NCBI GenBank assembly: GCA_025356475.1
Contig: JANXSX010000032.1
Span: forward strand, 1-64,000
Length of the DNA stretch: 64,000 bases
Source: Isosphaeraceae bacterium
GTDB lineage: Bacteria > Planctomycetota > Planctomycetia > Isosphaerales > Isosphaeraceae
Direction of reading: 5' to 3'
How positions within the stretch are numbered: position 1 is the stretch's first letter; the number at the start of each line of letters is the position of its first letter. Below the pieces are notes generated by a model that was not told where the DNA came from, ran no database searches, and worked only from the letters and a program-made list of their open reading frames with translations. Shown here piece after piece: positions 17,491 through 26,390 of the stretch. The position numbers and the translations under genes are program-made.

Positions 17491-19917
17491 ATGCCCCGAC
17501 CTCTCCGCTTGGCAACTCTACTTGTCGCCCTCACGATTGCCTTGCCAGGTTTGGCCAACGACAAGAAGGCGAACAAATTTCCCGCCAACCGGCTCGCGCG
17601 CGAGACCAGCCCTTACCTGCTTCTCCACGCCCACAACCCGGTTGACTGGTATCCGTGGGGCCCGGAGGCGTTCGCCAAGGCCAAGGCGGAAAACAAGCCG
17701 ATCTTCCTGTCGATCGGCTATAGCTCGTGTTACTGGTGTCACGTCATGGAGCGAGAGAGCTTCATGGACGAGGAAATCGCCAAGTCGCTGAACGCCAGGT
17801 TTGTCTGCATCAAAGTGGATCGCGAAGAGCGGCCGGATGTTGATCAAGTCTATATGACCGCGCTTCAAGCTTTCGGTAGCGGCGGCTGGCCGATGTCAAT
17901 GTTCTTGACGCCCGATGGTCGCCCGTTTTATGGCGGAACGTATTTCCCACCCAAAGAGCGGGATGGGATGCCCTCGTTCCGGATGGTGGTCGAGGGCGTG
18001 GCAGACACCTACCGCGACGATCGGCTTGAGGTCGATCGCGCCGGTGATCGGCTTGCTGAAGTCGTGCGTAAAGCCTCTGCCGGTGGGGCCTTCAAGAAGC
18101 AAGTCCCGCTAACCCGAAGCCTCGCCGTCGCCTGTCGAGAGAAGCTCGCCGACCAATTCGACCCAGAGTACGGTGGATTCGGATACGACCCAGCCAATCC
18201 CCGCCGGCCCAAGTTCCCCGAGCCGGACAATCTCATGTTCTTGCTCGATGCTCATCGTCGGGATCTGGTGTCAGCATCCAAGCCCGCCGTCGGCGTTAAG
18301 GGTCGCGATCCGCTCGTGATGACCCTGACAACCATGGATCGAATGGCGCGTGGCGGAATCCGCGACCATCTGGCCGGCGGCTACCATCGCTACTCCACCA
18401 ACCGCTTTTGGACTGTTCCTCACTTCGAGAAAATGCTCTACGACAACGCTCAGCTCGCCTCGGCACACCTCATGGCGTTTGAGCTTGCGGGCGACCCACG
18501 CTGGAAACGCGAGGCTGAAGCGACGTTCGCGTATGTCCAAACCTCGATGACCTCCCCTGAAGGTGGTTTCTATTCCGCGCTCGACGCGGAAACGGATGGC
18601 GAGGAAGGGGGCTACTACGTCTGGTCCAAGGGACAGGTCGAGAAGCTGCTGGGTGATCAGTATGACGCTTTCGCCCAAGTGTATGGGCTGAAACGACCTG
18701 CGAACTTTGAGAAGGATCGGTATATCCTGTTAGAAGTTCGGCCCAGGGCCGAGCAGATGGACACCTTGAAGCTCGACGAGATGACACTCGAATCGAGTCT
18801 GATCGCCAGCCGATCCAAGCTGCTTGCTGTGCGAAACAATCGCCCTGCCCCGTTGCGGGACGACAAGATCCTGACCTCGTGGAATGGCCTGATGATCGCG
18901 GCCTATGCCGACGGTTACCGCGTCCTCAAAGACGACAACTACTTGAAGACCGCCGATCGCGCTGCCGACTTCTTACTCGCGAAGCTTCGCACGCCCGAAG
19001 GGCGATTGCTCCGAACCTATCGAGCGGGTCAGGCCAAGCTCGCGGCATATCTGGAAGACTACACGTTCCTAGCTCATGGGCTGCTACGATTGCACGCGGC
19101 CACAGGAGATCCCAAGCGGTTGGCCCAGGCCAAGGAACTGACCGATCGGATGCTCGCCGAATTTGGAGATGAGAAGGATGGGGGCTTCTTCGACACATCG
19201 GAAGGCCACGAGAGCCTGCTGGCCAGGCCTAAGACCATCCAAGACAATGCCCTGCCGAGCCCAAATAGTGTCGCAGTTCGGAACCTCGTCGCCATCGGCT
19301 CCCTGACGGGACAGGAGCGATATCTAGATGAGGCTGGGAAGACGCTCAAGGCACTCAGCCCGACTATGGCTGCGATGCCTCATGCCGCCCCGTTGTTGTT
19401 AGTAGGGTTGCAAGAATACCTCGACGCTCGCCCCGAAGCATTTGCCGCTGAGCCCGTGGTTGCCGTTGTTTTCGAACCTCAGGCTCCCGCGAAACTGACT
19501 GTTCTGACTGCCAAAGCGGCGACCGTCGGCGATGCCGCAATCACTCCGGGGTCTACGATCGAGGTTTCGGTCGAGGTCACCATCAAAGAGGGTTGGCATA
19601 TCTACGCGAACCCCCCCGAGTCGGAGTCAGCCCGGCCGACGGTTCTGACGCTTGCGGCGGATGCGCCTGGTAAGCTGACGAAGGTAAACTATCCGCTTGG
19701 CGAGATCAAACCGCTGGGAGGTCCGGATGGAGAAAAGGCCGCGATCTACGAAACCAAGGCAAAAATTATCGGTAGACTCGAACTCAACGCAGACATGAAA
19801 CCCGGTCCATTGAAGCTGGTCTTTCCGCTCAAGTACCAGGCGTGCAACGACCGTTCTTGTCTGGCCCCCGCAACCCTGAACGTGCTCCTGGACTTGAACA
19901 TCGTTGCCAAACCGTGA
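17491..19917 (+). CDS. Secreted DUF255/YyaL thioredoxin-fold protein fused to a DsbD-N-like domain
   Basis: 808 aa with a predicted signal peptide ([18 protein letters not shown]). Residues about 30-190 are the DUF255 thioredoxin-like domain of the YyaL/SSP411 (SPATA20) family: [15 protein letters not shown], the [12 protein letters not shown] redox site, [14 protein letters not shown] and [13 protein letters not shown]. The middle is the alpha/alpha-barrel typical of the family ([24 protein letters not shown]). After about residue 650 a separate beta domain ends with [13 protein letters not shown], like the N-terminal domain of DsbD that carries two redox cysteines. Two candidate disulfide centres in one exported protein suggest an envelope thiol role; substrates unknown. 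Confidence 0.87.
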   Translation: MPRPLRLATLLVALTIALPGLANDKKANKFPANRLARETSPYLLLHAHNPVDWYPWGPEAFAKAKAENKPIFLSIGYSSCYWCHVMERESFMDEEIAKSLNARFVCIKVDREERPDVDQVYMTALQAFGSGGWPMSMFLTPDGRPFYGGTYFPPKERDGMPSFRMVVEGVADTYRDDRLEVDRAGDRLAEVVRKASAGGAFKKQVPLTRSLAVACREKLADQFDPEYGGFGYDPANPRRPKFPEPDNLMFLLDAHRRDLVSASKPAVGVKGRDPLVMTLTTMDRMARGGIRDHLAGGYHRYSTNRFWTVPHFEKMLYDNAQLASAHLMAFELAGDPRWKREAEATFAYVQTSMTSPEGGFYSALDAETDGEEGGYYVWSKGQVEKLLGDQYDAFAQVYGLKRPANFEKDRYILLEVRPRAEQMDTLKLDEMTLESSLIASRSKLLAVRNNRPAPLRDDKILTSWNGLMIAAYADGYRVLKDDNYLKTADRAADFLLAKLRTPEGRLLRTYRAGQAKLAAYLEDYTFLAHGLLRLHAATGDPKRLAQAKELTDRMLAEFGDEKDGGFFDTSEGHESLLARPKTIQDNALPSPNSVAVRNLVAIGSLTGQERYLDEAGKTLKALSPTMAAMPHAAPLLLVGLQEYLDARPEAFAAEPVVAVVFEPQAPAKLTVLTAKAATVGDAAITPGSTIEVSVEVTIKEGWHIYANPPESESARPTVLTLAADAPGKLTKVNYPLGEIKPLGGPDGEKAAIYETKAKIIGRLELNADMKPGPLKLVFPLKYQACNDRSCLAPATLNVLLDLNIVAKP

Positions 19918-19925
19918 TGCTGGCT

Positions 19926-20489
19926 TCACGCGTGAAGCTGTTCGACTTGCCAGTCCTCTAGGTCAACGGTTGCACCACGACCCAGGAAATGGACGATCGC
20001 CACGAAATGGTCACGTTTTCCTCTTCGAACGATTGTGCCGACCATCCCCTTCAGAGGTCCAGTCACGATCTTGACGGTCGAACCCACAGGGAAAGTGGGC
20101 TCGGGAATAACCGCCAACCCTGACCCGAGTAAGGTATGGATTTGATGCAAATCGTTGTGAAGATTTTCCTGGTCGGCAACCTCAAGGACTCCGACCAAGC
20201 GGTGTCCACGTAGTGCCTGGACACGTTCGGTCTCTTCCCCGAGTAGGAAAAGGTAGCCTGGGAAGAGGGGTAAAATTGTACGAGTCTTACGCCCCGCTGG
20301 GGTCCGGCTCTCGTGGAGCACCTGGGGAAGGTAGTGAGAGATTTGCTGATGATGCAGGTCGCGCGCAGCCGCCTTTTCTTGCCGAGGCTTGGTATGGAGG
20401 CACCACCAACGCCCTTGTCGTGGAGCTTGGCGATAAACCTCCCAAAGGTCAGGTGGGAACATGTCGGGTTCTACCGGCAGAATGGGCAT
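19926..20489 (-). CDS. NusG-like transcription antiterminator (RfaH/UpxY type)
   Basis: 187 aa. An N-terminal NGN domain (WWCLHTKPRQEKAAARDL, PLFPGYLFL) is followed by a C-terminal KOW motif (VGSTVKIVTGPLKGMVGTIV). The NGN segment with HYLPQV resembles specialised NusG paralogues such as RfaH and UpxY, which bind RNA polymerase and prevent pausing or termination in long polysaccharide operons. Housekeeping nusG sits in the rpl/secE cluster, which is absent here, supporting a paralogue. It converges with the DUF255 gene, with 8 nt between stops. No long polysaccharide operon follows, so any target is elsewhere. Confidence 0.85.
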   Translation of the reverse strand: MPILPVEPDMFPPDLWEVYRQAPRQGRWWCLHTKPRQEKAAARDLHHQQISHYLPQVLHESRTPAGRKTRTILPLFPGYLFLLGEETERVQALRGHRLVGVLEVADQENLHNDLHQIHTLLGSGLAVIPEPTFPVGSTVKIVTGPLKGMVGTIVRRGKRDHFVAIVHFLGRGATVDLEDWQVEQLHA

Positions 20490-20681
20490 CGCAGTCGCTC
20501 TTCAATCGATCAAAATACGTGCGAAGATTAACCAGCAATGTCGCTATGCTTGTCCAGATTCTTCGGCGCGTCAAGACCTGGACCTCAACCGTTTGTGAAC
20601 GAGATTTGATCAGGACGGTGAACTTTCCATCACATTCAACCCACTTCTGAGTTGCTCAAGGGCACGGAGCCTCGCCTTATT

Positions 20682-21575
20682 ATGAAGTTGTTACGTTCAA
20701 AGCCACTCTGTGGTCTGCTCAATCTTCACAAACCCACCGGAATGACCTCCCGTTCGGCGCTCGATTTTGTCGCGAAACCACTCAAGGGACTCAAAGTCGG
20801 ACACGCGGGCACACTCGATCCTTTAGCTTCTGGAGTCTTGGTCGTTGCGGTGGGAGCCGCAACTCGGCTGATCTCCTACGTCCAGGACTCGATGAAAACC
20901 TACCAAACCGTGGTGCGTCTTGGGGCGACGAGCAATACGCTCGATGCGGACGGGGATATCACCGAGCGCGCTGACCCTATGATCCCCACTCTATCCCAAA
21001 TTGAGAAGGCGGTGGTCGGCCAGCTCGGTGTCATCTCCCAGATCCCTCCTCAATTCTCCGCCCTCAAGGTTGAAGGACGTCGGGCCTACGACCTCGCTCG
21101 GGCCGGTACGGTCGTGGAACTCGCTGCGAGAGACGTTCGGATCGACCGGATCGAGATCATTGGATACACCTGGCCCCGCCTGACTCTCGAAATCGACTGC
21201 GGCGGAGGGACTTACATTCGCTCGATCGCACGAGACCTCGGCGAAGTCCTGGGCTGCGGGGGAGTTGTCGAGGTTCTCATCCGGACCCGGATCGGTCCGT
21301 TCCATATCGAGACCGCCCTCGATCCATGCACGCTCGCGCCCCAATCGATCGCCGATCACCTCCTGCCTGCGTTGGCGGCGCTCGGCCAACTCCCTTCTGT
21401 GTCGATTGACGAGGCTCAGCGATTAGAGCTCCTCCAAGGTCGGCCATTGCGGTTAGACCAGGTGTCGGGCCGGGGGGAGGTCAGCCTCGTTGGTCCAGAT
21501 GGGCTCCTGGTGGCTGTCGGCGAATGGAGCCAGGACGGCCTGATCTGGCCGCGAAAAGTACTCAGTGGTAGTTGA
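20682..21575 (+). CDS. truB: tRNA pseudouridine(55) synthase TruB
   Basis: Makes pseudouridine 55 in the T-loop of tRNAs. From the ATG at 20682 it is 297 aa; a TTG at 20652 would add 10 residues. Motifs: GLLNLHKPTGMTSRSALDFV, HAGTLDPLASGVLVVAVG with the catalytic aspartate in GTLDP, YQTVVRLGATSNTLDADGD, the PPQFSALKVEGRRAYDLAR segment and CGGGTYIRSIARDLG. The C-terminal tail is short and PUA-like. The window's CDSs do not include rbfA or infB, its usual neighbours. Confidence 0.95.
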   Translation: MKLLRSKPLCGLLNLHKPTGMTSRSALDFVAKPLKGLKVGHAGTLDPLASGVLVVAVGAATRLISYVQDSMKTYQTVVRLGATSNTLDADGDITERADPMIPTLSQIEKAVVGQLGVISQIPPQFSALKVEGRRAYDLARAGTVVELAARDVRIDRIEIIGYTWPRLTLEIDCGGGTYIRSIARDLGEVLGCGGVVEVLIRTRIGPFHIETALDPCTLAPQSIADHLLPALAALGQLPSVSIDEAQRLELLQGRPLRLDQVSGRGEVSLVGPDGLLVAVGEWSQDGLIWPRKVLSGS

Positions 21576-21700
21576 CTGTCGGGGTTGAGGATGAACCGAA
21601 GATGAAGGGTGCGTGTCGAACGATTACGGCCTTCACATTGACGCCCTGATCGGCCTGCTCCTACAATTCGAGCGTCGAACCTTCCTGAGTTACCCACGGT

Positions 21701-23023
21701 ATGAGGTCGAATCCGACTTTGATCGAAACAAAGAGCACCGAGCGGGCTGATCGCCACGAGAAGGCGATTCTGGTTAAACTGCTTCTTCCCGACGGTGAAT
21801 ACAACGCCGACGACCCTCTGGATGAAATCCGGGGGTTGGCGAAGACCGCCGGGCTGGTGGTCGCGGGGGGGATGCTCCAGAAGCGCCGGGATGTCGATAT
21901 TGCGACGTACGTAGGATCTGGCAAAGTCGGCGAGTTGAAAGAACTTGTCGAGGCGCATGAGGCCGACCTCGTCGTCTTCGACAACGACCTCGGGCCGGGA
22001 CAGACCCGTAATCTGGAGAAGCTGCTAGGTGTCAAGGTCATCGACCGGACTGAGGTCATCCTCGACATCTTCGCCACGAGTGCGCGGACTCACGAGGCAC
22101 ACCTTCAGGTTGAGCTCGCCCAGCTCGAATATGCGCTCCCTCGACTCAAGCGATTGTGGACCCACTTGTCACGCTACAAGGGGGGTATCGGCGTTCGGGG
22201 GCCTGGTGAGAAGCAGCTCGAAGAGGACCGGCGGCTCGTCGGACATCGCATCCAAGATCTCAAGGCCAAGCTCTCAAAGGTCCAAGCCCGGAAGGAACGC
22301 GAAGTCGCGGCCCGGGGTGAAGCTGCCACCGTATCCCTGGTGGGCTACACCAACGCAGGCAAGAGCACATTGATGAATGCCCTCACGGGGGCTGATGTCT
22401 ACATCGCAGACAAGCTCTTCGCCACGCTCGATACCCGCACACGGAAGTGGGGCTTCGATGGAGGGGGGCATGTCCTGCTCTCGGACACGGTCGGGTTCAT
22501 CCGCAACCTGCCGCACACCCTGGTGGCCTCGTTCAAAGCGACCCTCGAAGAGGCGAGTCAAGCCGACTTGCTCCTCCACGTCGCCGACGCTTCCAATCCA
22601 GAGGCTGAGTCACAGATTCAAGCCGTTAAGGCCGTGCTTGAAGAGTTAGGGCTCGACTCGAAACCAACGATCTTGGTCCTCAATAAATCGGACAAGGTCC
22701 CCGATCGCTCGTATGTCGACATTCTCAAGGCCCACCACGCCAACTGTGTCGAGATTAGCGCTGCCCATAAGCAGGGCCTCGATCGGTTGGAGGCTGCGGT
22801 CCGGGATGTCCTGAACGAAACCTCGCTCGATGTCGAAATCGAGATTGGTGTCGAAAATGGGCGGGTTCTTGCCTACCTCTCGCAGTACGCCCAGATCGAA
22901 GGTCGTAATTATGTGGGTGAGGATAAGGTCGTGCTTCAGTGCCGACTCCCTCGTCGCTGCCTTGACTTCCTGAACGAACACGGAGCCCACGTCCGAAACA
23001 ACGGACAACGGCTCTATGCATGA
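21701..23023 (+). CDS. hflX: GTPase HflX
   Basis: Ribosome-associated GTPase that splits stalled or stressed 70S ribosomes. 440 aa, normal length. The N-terminal HflX domain (ETAGLVVAGGM-like, YVGSGKVGELK, VVFDNDLGPGQTRNLE) is followed by a coiled linker ending GPGEKQLEEDRR. The G domain has GYTNAGKSTLMNALTG, the FATLDTRTRKW switch, DTVGFI, NKSD and a final SAAHKQG. The C-terminal subdomain (VLAYLSQYAQIEGRNY) is also present. It begins about 125 nt after truB on the same strand; the two may share a transcript. Confidence 0.95.
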   Translation: MRSNPTLIETKSTERADRHEKAILVKLLLPDGEYNADDPLDEIRGLAKTAGLVVAGGMLQKRRDVDIATYVGSGKVGELKELVEAHEADLVVFDNDLGPGQTRNLEKLLGVKVIDRTEVILDIFATSARTHEAHLQVELAQLEYALPRLKRLWTHLSRYKGGIGVRGPGEKQLEEDRRLVGHRIQDLKAKLSKVQARKEREVAARGEAATVSLVGYTNAGKSTLMNALTGADVYIADKLFATLDTRTRKWGFDGGGHVLLSDTVGFIRNLPHTLVASFKATLEEASQADLLLHVADASNPEAESQIQAVKAVLEELGLDSKPTILVLNKSDKVPDRSYVDILKAHHANCVEISAAHKQGLDRLEAAVRDVLNETSLDVEIEIGVENGRVLAYLSQYAQIEGRNYVGEDKVVLQCRLPRRCLDFLNEHGAHVRNNGQRLYA

Positions 23024-23159
23024 CTCCGTCACCAGATTTGTAGCCGACAAGGGTTGACTAGATGATTGCCTCCGACCCGGTCGCCTGGCAAACTAACGCA
23101 CAGGAGACGCCCCGCCCCGGGGGGTCTGTCGCGCTATCTGACAGGAGGAGTCGGTCGTC

Positions 23160-25301
23160 ATGTCTATTTCTGTCGCTCGTCCGATGGCCTGGAGACGAGC
23201 CCTCGCTCTAGGCCTCTTCATTCTCGCTCCGATTTCGATTCTGCGAGCCCAGACTCCAGCGGAAACTGCACGCTCAGCCCGCTTCGTGGCGGCATTTCAG
23301 AATCCTGACGGTGGTTTCGCTGGGTCTCCCGGTGGAAAGTCGAGTCTCGGATCAACCTCTTCCGCAATCCGCATCTTGAAGACTGTGGGCGGTTCGATCC
23401 CTGACGTGCTCAAGTGCCTCGAATATCTCAGCTCATGCCATGACAAGAAGTCGGGGGGGTTCGCACCGACTCCCGGCGGTACCCCGGACGTTCGCACGAC
23501 GGCGACAGGCCTGATGGCGGTCGCCGAAATGAAGCTCGCTACCGATGATATCGTTCAAGGGGCGATCAGATACTTTTCCGAGAACGTGAAAACGTTCGAG
23601 GATATCCGAATCGCTGTCGCTGGCCTCGAAGCCGTCGGCAAGACTTCGCCCGACTTCGCCCGCTGGACCAAACAGGTGAAGGACGATCGCAACCCCGACG
23701 GTCGGTACGGTAAAGGGGGCGGGATTGCCCGGTCGACCGGAAGTGCCGTTGTTGCACTCCTACGGATGGGCGTTCCCGTCGAGAATCGCGATGTCGTCGT
23801 GGGCGCAATCAAGGCCGGTCAGAAAGCCGACGGAGGTTGGGGCAAGGACGATGGCGTGCCGTCGGACCTCGAGACAACCTACCGAGTCATGAGATGCTTC
23901 TCAATGCTCAAGGAGCAGCCGAATCTCATCAGTCTTCGGAGCTATCTCCAGAGCCATCGCCAGTCGGATGGTGGATACGGTCCCACTTCTGGAGCCACCG
24001 CCGAACTCGGTTCCACCTATTTCGTGACGACTGTTCTCCGTTGGGTGGCTTTGCTCGACCATCAGCAACCACTCATCGAAACCGCTGGATTCCAGCCGCT
24101 CTTCAATGGTAAGGATCTCACAGGCTGGGAGGGTGAAACTTCACTTTGGTCGGTACGCAACGGCATAATCGTTGGTAAGTCGCCCGGCATCAAGCAAAAT
24201 CAATTCTTGGCGACCGAAGCCTCTTATCACAATTTCGTCCTCAAGCTATCATTCCGACTGGTCGATGGCGTGGGAAATAGTGGCGTCCAGTTCCGCAGTA
24301 AACGGGTTCCCGGTACCGAGATGTCGGGCTATCAGGCCGATATCGGCGAGAACTACTGGGGATGCCTCTACGACGAGTCGCGCCGAAATAAGGTCCTGGT
24401 GCCGGCGAGCGAGAAGGCTCTCGAAGCCGTCGCTAAGAGCGGGTGGAATCATTATGTGATTCGCGCCGTTGGAGATCAGATCACCTTGACTCTTAATGGG
24501 ATCAACTCAGTCACATATCGCGAAGAGAATAGCGAGATCGAGCGTGACGGCAAGATCGCGGTCCAGATTCATTCCGGTGGGCCGCTAGAAGTCGAGTTCA
24601 AAGATGTCTACATCCAGACACTTCCCGACCCCGATGCGTCGGCGGCCCTCTCCCCGGGATTCCAATCGGCGGTGGTGAAGACCCCGACGGGCGAGAAGCG
24701 TTATGCCTTCTCTCTCCCTCCTGGCTTCGACCCTAAGAAGACCTACCCAGCAGTCCTTTTCCTCCACGGATCAGGCGAACGTGGGACCGACGGCAAACTA
24801 CCAACTCAAGCAGGGCTTGGCACTGCCATCGCAGCCCATCCCGAGAACTATCCCTTCGTGGGGATCTTCCCTCAGGCGGAAAAGACCTGGTCGGCGGATT
24901 CCGATGATGCCAAGAATGCTCTCTTGGCCCTCGAAGATGTCATCACCAAGGTAAAGATCGACCCCAAGAGAATCATTCTGACCGGGCTCTCGATGGGCGG
25001 ACGGGGAGCATGGGAAGTCGGCGCAGCAAGTCCTGGCAAGTTCTCGTGTGTTGTGCCGATTTGTGCCATGGGACGGCTTGAGACAGTCGATGCTCTCAAA
25101 GCCTATCCGGTCTGGGCCTTGTGCGGCGACGCGGACCGCGACCTGACGGTGATCAACAATCGCCAGATGGTTCAGGGCTTGCAGAAGGCGGGCAACCAGG
25201 CCAAGCTGACAGAGTATCGAGGGGTCGGTCACAATAGCTGGGACCGTGCCTACACCGACCTGTCACTCATCGAGTGGATGCTCTCTCAGACGAGGAAATA
25301 A
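23160..25301 (+). CDS. Secreted fusion: prenyltransferase-like repeats, DUF1080 and esterase
   Basis: 713 aa with a signal peptide (RRALALGLFILAPISILRAQ). Residues about 30-310 have alpha-toroid repeats of the prenyltransferase/squalene-oxidase type (QNPDGGFAGSPGGKSSLGST, KADGGWGKDDG, QSDGGYGPTSG). About 315-495 is a DUF1080 (3-keto-disaccharide hydrolase-like, concanavalin fold) domain: FQPLFNGKDLTGWEG, GNSGVQFRSKRVPG, GPLEVEFKDVYIQ. About 505-713 is an alpha/beta-hydrolase esterase with FLHGSGERG, the nucleophile serine in GLSMGG, an Asp in ALCGDADRD and His in GVGHNSWDRAY. A role in degrading an acylated polysaccharide is inference. The next gene starts 8 nt after the stop, indicating an operon. 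Confidence 0.85.
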   Translation: MSISVARPMAWRRALALGLFILAPISILRAQTPAETARSARFVAAFQNPDGGFAGSPGGKSSLGSTSSAIRILKTVGGSIPDVLKCLEYLSSCHDKKSGGFAPTPGGTPDVRTTATGLMAVAEMKLATDDIVQGAIRYFSENVKTFEDIRIAVAGLEAVGKTSPDFARWTKQVKDDRNPDGRYGKGGGIARSTGSAVVALLRMGVPVENRDVVVGAIKAGQKADGGWGKDDGVPSDLETTYRVMRCFSMLKEQPNLISLRSYLQSHRQSDGGYGPTSGATAELGSTYFVTTVLRWVALLDHQQPLIETAGFQPLFNGKDLTGWEGETSLWSVRNGIIVGKSPGIKQNQFLATEASYHNFVLKLSFRLVDGVGNSGVQFRSKRVPGTEMSGYQADIGENYWGCLYDESRRNKVLVPASEKALEAVAKSGWNHYVIRAVGDQITLTLNGINSVTYREENSEIERDGKIAVQIHSGGPLEVEFKDVYIQTLPDPDASAALSPGFQSAVVKTPTGEKRYAFSLPPGFDPKKTYPAVLFLHGSGERGTDGKLPTQAGLGTAIAAHPENYPFVGIFPQAEKTWSADSDDAKNALLALEDVITKVKIDPKRIILTGLSMGGRGAWEVGAASPGKFSCVVPICAMGRLETVDALKAYPVWALCGDADRDLTVINNRQMVQGLQKAGNQAKLTEYRGVGHNSWDRAYTDLSLIEWMLSQTRK

Positions 25302-25308
25302 TCGAGTC

Positions 25309-26316
25309 ATGTTCGCACAAACAATGATGCTGTTGATCGCCCTTGCGGCTCCGTCGATCTTCGACGAGCCGCCTGTCAGCGAAATCCGCGACGTCGCCAA
25401 GCTCTTTGACCAGAAGACCGTGGAAGAGGCCCAGGCCAGTCTTCGTCAATCCGAGCGATTGAGTGGGGTTCCAACCCTGGTCGAGACCGTGAATAGCTTG
25501 GGTGGAGAGACAATCGAAGATGAGGCCCATCGTCGTTCGCGTGCCTCGGCACATCAGGGTATCTACATCCTGATCTCCAAGCGTGACCACAAGTTCGATG
25601 TCTTACTCTCGGAGCGTTACCACTTCCCCTCGCTCCCTGCGGCCGTGCGTGAAGCGTTACTCACCGAATTCAAGAAGGGAGATTTTGACGCAGGCCTTCA
25701 CAAAGCAACCCTGGCGATCTCGGCGCAGCTCGATCGAGCTCGGCCAACGAGCAAACCTTCGACCGAAGCAGCGAGGCGATCTTTCGGCCTTCCGGGACCG
25801 AAGATGGATGTGGTGTCTACCCCAGTTGATCCAAAACTGCTCGTTATGAAGAATCAGTCTCGACTCACGCTGGCTGGAGCACGGGCGATACTCGCAGCGG
25901 CTGAGGCGAAGTCAATATCGATGGACTGGAACATGAACATAGCGGTTGTCGACGACGGTGGGCACTTGCTCTGCTTCGCAAGGTTGGATGGCGGGCGTCC
26001 AGCGAGTGCCGCAACGTCGATCACGAAGGCGATTAGCGCCGCGACGTTCCGGCAGGCCACAGGACCACTGCCCAAAGGCGCGGACTCACCGGATATCCTC
26101 CTCAGCCTGAGTGTGCAGAACGCTGCGGCGGCGAGTGGTGGGAAAGTGACCACTCTCCTAGGCGGGCTACCGATCATCGTCGAAGGACAAGTCATCGGAG
26201 CGATCGGCGTGGGAGGGGGAACTGGCGACCAGGATGCCGAAGTCGCACGGGCTGGGGTCGATGCATTCCAGAAAAACTTGAAAGCGGCGGACTCACACAT
26301 CGAGTCCAAGGAGTGA
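25309..26316 (+). CDS. TPM domain fused to HbpS/GlcG-like haem-binding domain
   Basis: 335 aa from the ATG at 25309. A signal-like N-terminus (TMMLLIALAAPSIF) precedes a TPM/DUF477 domain (about 25-150: VSEIRDVAKLFDQKTVEEAQ, YILISKRDHKFDVLLSERY). After a linker, about 180-330 is a DUF336/GlcG-HbpS domain (LTLAGARAILAAAEAKS, NIAVVDDGGHLLCFARLDG, LPIIVEGQVIGAIGVGGGT). HbpS-type proteins bind haem or sense redox state, and TPM proteins are envelope proteins; the combined function is unknown. Its ATG lies 8 nt after the upstream stop, so the pair is probably cotranscribed. Some unrelated upstream frame is open to 25246 inside the previous gene. Confidence 0.8.
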   Translation: MFAQTMMLLIALAAPSIFDEPPVSEIRDVAKLFDQKTVEEAQASLRQSERLSGVPTLVETVNSLGGETIEDEAHRRSRASAHQGIYILISKRDHKFDVLLSERYHFPSLPAAVREALLTEFKKGDFDAGLHKATLAISAQLDRARPTSKPSTEAARRSFGLPGPKMDVVSTPVDPKLLVMKNQSRLTLAGARAILAAAEAKSISMDWNMNIAVVDDGGHLLCFARLDGGRPASAATSITKAISAATFRQATGPLPKGADSPDILLSLSVQNAAAASGGKVTTLLGGLPIIVEGQVIGAIGVGGGTGDQDAEVARAGVDAFQKNLKAADSHIESKE

Positions 26317-26336
26317 CCTGAAGTCACCCGAGATGC

Positions 26337-26374
26337 CCCCTGGCGGAACTCGCGCTGCGCGGTTCCGCCAGGGG
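26337..26374. terminator. Bidirectional hairpin between convergent genes
   Basis: Perfect 13-bp stem (CCCCTGGCGGAAC / GTTCCGCCAGGGG) with a 12-nt loop, placed between the stops of two convergent genes at 26316 and 26391. It lacks a T run on either side, so it may act as a 3'-end stabiliser or with Rho. Confidence 0.6.
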
Positions 26375-26390
26375 AGACTTCGCTATCTGA

